From: Propionibacteriaceae bacterium
Lineage (GTDB): Bacteria > Actinomycetota > Actinomycetes > Propionibacteriales > Propionibacteriaceae
Direction: 5' to 3'
NCBI GenBank assembly: GCA_021323255.1
Contig: JAJTCL010000115.1
Coordinates: 1 to 7,813, forward strand
DNA: 7,813 nucleotides
Part shown: positions 5,764 to 7,813 of the stretch, one piece after another
Numbering within the stretch: the stretch's first letter is position 1
Layout of the letters: each line of letters starts with the position of its first letter
The notes under the pieces: model-generated
What the model was told of the DNA's origin: nothing
Seen by the model: the letters and a program-made list of their open reading frames with translations, nothing else
The model's database searches: none
Position numbers and translations under genes: made by a program

Positions 5764-5782
5764 CAAGGGGTCGTCCCCCTTG
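5764..5782. promoter_or_regulatory. Operator-like inverted repeat at the nucS promoter
   Basis: CAAGGGG-N5-CCCCTTG is a perfect 7 bp inverted repeat ending 3 bp before the proposed -10 box TATCTT. It covers the -35 to -10 spacer, centred near -25, where a bound regulator would block RNA polymerase. Operator function is inferred from symmetry and position only. Confidence 0.5.
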
Positions 5783-5785
5783 CCG

Positions 5786-5791
5786 TATCTT
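5786..5791 (+). promoter_or_regulatory. Predicted -10 box for a leaderless nucS mRNA
   Basis: The sequence reads TATCTT-gtcacc-GTG, with a TANNNT hexamer at -12 to -7 if transcription starts at the G of the GTG at 5798. There is no Shine-Dalgarno. The spacing is the same as at the adenosyltransferase start in this window. A -35 hexamer is not evident. Confidence 0.55.
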
Positions 5792-5797
5792 GTCACC

Positions 5798-6574
5798 GTG
5801 CGGTTGGTGATTGCCCGGTGCCAGGTTGACTACACGGGGCGGCTCACAGCACACCTGCCGATGGCGACCCGGCTGATCTTGATCAAATCTGACGGATCCG
5901 TCTCGATCCACGCGGACGACCGTGCCTACAAGCCGCTGAACTGGATGAGCCCGCCTTGCTCGCTTGTCGAGCTGGGACCGCCCCCGGCTGGCCAAGCCTC
6001 GGCATTGAACGGCGAGCCGCTGTCAGCCCTGTGGGAAGTGCGCGGTCGCGACGGCGAGACGCTGCAGATCTCGCTGGCGCAGGTGTTCCACGACTCCTCC
6101 CACGAACTCGGCGTCGATCCCGGGCTGCAGAAGGATGGCGTTGAGGCGCATCTGCAAGCGCTTCTCGCTGAACATCCCGAGGCGTTGGCACCGGGATTGT
6201 CTCTGGTCAGGCGTGAGCATCCGACACCAATCGGTCCGGTCGACCTACTGTGCAGAGATGCGGCGGGAGCGTATGTAGCCGTCGAGATCAAGCGGCGCGG
6301 AGAGATTGACGGAGCAAAACACGGTCTGACAAACGCTAGACACTGGGCCGTAGAGGTCAAGCGGATTGCCGGCCTCGAAGCCGTGGAGCAACTTACGCGC
6401 TATGTGGACTTCCTGAACCGCGACACGCTCTTGGCGCCGGTCGGCGGCATCTTGGCAGCTCAGACCATCAAGCCGCAGGCCCGGACACTGGCCGAAGACC
6501 GAGGTCTGGTGTGCGCGGTCGTGGACTACGACGCCCTTCGTGGGACCGACCCGGCGATTCCGACGCTGTTCTAA
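5798..6574 (+). CDS. nucS: Mismatch-specific endonuclease NucS/EndoMS, with internal insertion
   Basis: NucS cuts mismatched DNA and provides mismatch repair in actinobacteria that lack MutS/MutL. The N-terminal DNA-binding domain is typical: RLVIARCQVDYTGRLTAHLP, then HADDRAYKPLNWMSPP, then HDSSHELGVDPGLQKDGVEAHLQALLAEHPE. The PD-(D/E)XK nuclease core has D149 in GPVDLLCRD and E163-x-K165 in AVEIKRRGEIDG. A 23-residue segment then intervenes before QLTRY (Q198, Y202). That segment ends with a second ExK-like motif, AVEVKRIAGLEA (E186, K188). The C-terminus has IKPQARTLAEDRG and ends PTLF, like the clamp-binding tails of NucS. Length is 258 residues, against 226 as I recall for M. tuberculosis; a loop near residues 60-75 is also longer. 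The GTG at 5798 gives the family start VRLVIA; a TTG at 5780 would add six residues. It has no co-directional neighbour. Confidence 0.92.
   Translation: MRLVIARCQVDYTGRLTAHLPMATRLILIKSDGSVSIHADDRAYKPLNWMSPPCSLVELGPPPAGQASALNGEPLSALWEVRGRDGETLQISLAQVFHDSSHELGVDPGLQKDGVEAHLQALLAEHPEALAPGLSLVRREHPTPIGPVDLLCRDAAGAYVAVEIKRRGEIDGAKHGLTNARHWAVEVKRIAGLEAVEQLTRYVDFLNRDTLLAPVGGILAAQTIKPQARTLAEDRGLVCAVVDYDALRGTDPAIPTLF
6278..6382 (+). repeat. Duplicated ExK-strand coding segment within nucS
   Basis: GCCGTCGAGATCAAGCGG at 6278-6295 recurs as GCCGTAGAGGTCAAGCGG at 6347-6364, matching at 16 of 18 positions. The offset is exactly 69 nt, equal to the extra 23 codons relative to ordinary NucS. After these six codons the copies differ (RGEIDG against IAGLEA), so if this is a tandem duplication it is old or was followed by rapid change. 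Confidence 0.7.
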
Positions 6575-6615
6575 CTGCACATATCCACAACTGGTGAATA
6601 CCATCCACGTTCTCC

Positions 6616-6744
6616 ATGAAGTGCCGGCCGCCAGGGTGCAGAACTGGCGTGGTGCGTCGCTTTAGGTCTCGGAGATTTGAAGATGACTGGCCGGACATGA
6701 ACTTGGTTGATTTTGATCTTGAAGCGCATCTTGGGTCGGTTTGA
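6616..6744 (+). CDS. Possible short ORF with an acidic tail (doubtful)
   Basis: This is a 42-residue reading frame from an ATG at 6616 to a TGA at 6742-6744. Its second half, FEDDWPDMNLVDFDLEAHL, is acidic and protein-like, unlike typical shadow frames of GC-rich DNA. The first half is Arg/Cys-rich and less convincing, and there is no clear Shine-Dalgarno. It may be a remnant of a lost gene rather than an expressed peptide. I recognise no family. Confidence 0.2.
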   Translation: MKCRPPGCRTGVVRRFRSRRFEDDWPDMNLVDFDLEAHLGSV

Positions 6745-6902
6745 GACTCTCAGGCGCCCTCATACACCGCCAGCTCCATGAAGGCGCACAGGTCGCGTGC
6801 CAAGGTTGGCATTCAGGTGTATCGGTTGTGTCTGGCTAACTCTCCTGATTGGAAGCCCAGGAGCGTAGGTACGACAAGGGCGAGCCGGAACGGATCACCT
6901 AA

Positions 6903-7232
6903 GAAGTCAGCCGGCACGACGCTACCGGCAACCGACGAGAAGAAGGGCGAGGCTGGTTACGTCCCCCATCGCAGCCCCTTATTGAGTATCCGTTCCCGCT
7001 GCGGGCTGGCGTACGCGCGCTCATCACACTTCCGGAAGACCTCACTGAGGCGGAAGCGAAGCGACTGGCGAAGTTCGTTGAGACTCGTTCCCGATCAGCG
7101 AGCAAGCACCACCGGAGAGGGGCCGGCCGAGTAGTTCGACAGGCTACCCAGGGAGAGACTGATAAGCGGGGACCAACCCGACGAGGCCGCGTGCCGCCTG
7201 CCGCGTCGAAGTCGAAGTGGCCCCGAGGGTGA
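6903..7232 (+). pseudogene. Remnant of a gene C-terminus, no start, probably frameshifted
   Basis: This frame is open from a stop at 6900-6902 to a TGA at 7230-7232 and has no ATG, GTG or TTG before the conserved-looking part. At about 6975-7080 it encodes LIEYPFPLRAGVRALITLP followed by EDLTEAEAKRLAKFVET, a coherent beta strand plus amphipathic helix. I have seen this general pattern (PFPLR...LPxDLTxxEAxRLxxFV) at the C-termini of uncharacterised actinobacterial proteins, but cannot name the family. After 7085 the frame turns Arg/Ser-rich. The neighbouring frame continues as LVPDQRASTTGEGPAE and stops at 7132-7134, which looks like the original end, implying a one-base shift. The upstream part is not recognisable. 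Confidence 0.5.
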
Positions 7233-7323
7233 TCCCCTGAGCACTTTGCTTGTTGCACGCAACGACGCTCGCCACAATCGGATCGCTGCGGCGTGCCTGT
7301 TCCTGCGATTCCAGGAGACCTCT

Positions 7324-7422
7324 ATGAAAGTGAGCTTGGGGACACATCCGCTCCCTCTGAACGGAGTTCTCAGCCGCCGATTGGGAAGGACGGCGCGAGA
7401 GAGCTCATTCGAGGGCCTGTGA
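7324..7422 (+). CDS. Possible 32-residue ORF with a good ribosome binding site (doubtful)
   Basis: An ATG at 7324 is preceded by AGGAG at 7313-7317 with a 6 nt spacer. The peptide begins MKVSLGTHPLPLNGVLSRR and ends at a TGA at 7420-7422. It could be the start of a gene cut off by rearrangement near the insertion sequence, or chance. There is no recognisable family and it is too short to judge by codon use. Confidence 0.2.
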   Translation: MKVSLGTHPLPLNGVLSRRLGRTARESSFEGL

Positions 7423-7583
7423 GAGGTCGTTCGAAGGCTAAGCCTCGATCCACCGGTGAGTTTTGGTGCCGGTTAGTTGATCTTGATCGCGTGAATCCTT
7501 CTGGTGGGCGTGTCGTATTGGCCGGTCTGCCCGGCTTTTCCACTTGGTGTCCGTGACTGGGCGGCGGTCGGGGTCCCGGCTGG

Positions 7584-7813
7584 TCAGGTGACGGCTGTGA
7601 TGAGGGCTCGCCAGGGGTCCTCCCAGCGCCATCGGGTGGGCATGTGCAGGGTGATCCGGCGGGCTGAGGTGGCGATCCGGGCTGCAATGTTGATCAGCTG
7701 GTCACGGATCGTGGCCGGTCGGGCGAGGGCGTGGAAGGTTGAGGCGAGGCAGCCGGCGGCGCGGGTCAGGTTGTGCGCGATGCCGGCCAGGATGAGCCAG
7801 GCTGCGTTGGCGG
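7584..7813 (-). CDS. IS1380-family transposase, C-terminal part (partial)
   Basis: The minus strand enters at the window end and runs to a TGA at 7584-7586, giving 75 complete codons. The translation contains ANAAWLILAGIAHNLTRAAG, then ATIRDQLINIAARIATSARR, then ITLHMPTRWRWEDPW, the typical C-terminal helices of IS1380-family DDE transposases. The catalytic region and start lie outside the window, so intactness is unknown. The nearby insertion-sequence end should lie downstream of the stop, somewhere between about 7430 and 7583, but I could not identify the terminal inverted repeat or target duplication with only one end visible. Confidence 0.85.
   Translation of the reverse strand, partial: ANAAWLILAGIAHNLTRAAGCLASTFHALARPATIRDQLINIAARIATSARRITLHMPTRWRWEDPWRALITAVT
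7584..7813 (-). mobile_element. Part of an IS1380-family insertion sequence
   Basis: Inferred from the transposase fragment. Only one end of the element is in the window and its exact boundary is not visible. Its position next to a decayed region suggests it helped rearrange the DNA downstream of nucS. Confidence 0.7.

Larger units (their letters stand above)
6575..7583. other. Degenerate intergenic region between nucS and an IS1380-family element
   Basis: About 1 kb holds no complete recognisable gene. It contains a frameshifted C-terminal protein remnant (6903-7232) and two doubtful short ORFs (6616-6744 and 7324-7422). The longer open frames, 6778-7134 forward and the overlapping reverse ones, have Arg/Ser-rich translations without family features. 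No tRNA, clear terminator or insertion-sequence end could be read. The mixture looks like decayed accessory DNA beside a mobile element. Confidence 0.6.

Noticed and set aside
6778..7134. 118-residue open frame on the plus strand
   Set aside because: It is Arg/Ser/Thr-rich with no recognisable domain. Only its last residues (from LVPDQ) seem to belong to a former gene, whose main part is in another frame.
7430..7583. Terminal inverted repeat of the IS1380-family element
   Set aside because: With only one end in the window, no candidate can be paired with its partner, and no sequence stood out as a known end.

Overview
The window comes from a high-GC Gram-positive bacterium (Actinomycetota). 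The evidence is strongly GC-biased codon use, a NucS/EndoMS mismatch endonuclease, an atpD-atpC-DUF2550 block followed by a PduO-type cobalamin adenosyltransferase (the order I recall from mycobacteria), a PpiB-type cyclophilin lipoprotein, and leaderless-looking promoters. Propionibacteriales is my best guess below phylum level, but that is inference.

Layout. (1) 1-1180, plus strand: the tail of atpD, then atpC and a DUF2550 membrane protein, the 3' end of the ATP synthase operon. (2) 1190-2928, minus strand: a PduO-type cob(I)alamin adenosyltransferase followed after about 20 nt by a TIM-barrel sugar phosphate isomerase/epimerase. This pair converges on DUF2550 with only 9 nt between stop codons. 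(3) 3041-3814, plus strand: a secreted cyclophilin-type peptidyl-prolyl isomerase lipoprotein, divergent from the adenosyltransferase. (4) 3819-4095: an intergenic repeat cluster with one inverted and three direct copies of a roughly 65-70 bp element. (5) 4172-5539, minus strand: a compact operon of a small Cys/His (zinc-ribbon-like) protein, an alpha/beta hydrolase joined to it by a GTGA stop/start overlap, and a small single-span membrane protein. (6) 5540-5797: a divergent control region with two strong inverted repeats just upstream of a probable leaderless nucS promoter. (7) 5798-6574, plus strand: nucS with an unusual 23-residue in-frame insertion that repeats its catalytic ExK strand. 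(8) 6575-7583: about 1 kb of degenerate sequence with a frameshifted remnant of a protein C-terminus and two doubtful tiny ORFs. (9) 7584-7813, minus strand: the C-terminal end of an IS1380-family transposase running off the window.

Most of the window is conserved actinobacterial housekeeping DNA. I see no defence island, CRISPR array, tRNA or rRNA. The signals most worth following are the duplicated catalytic motif in NucS, the paired palindromes at its promoter, and the repeat family behind ppiB.
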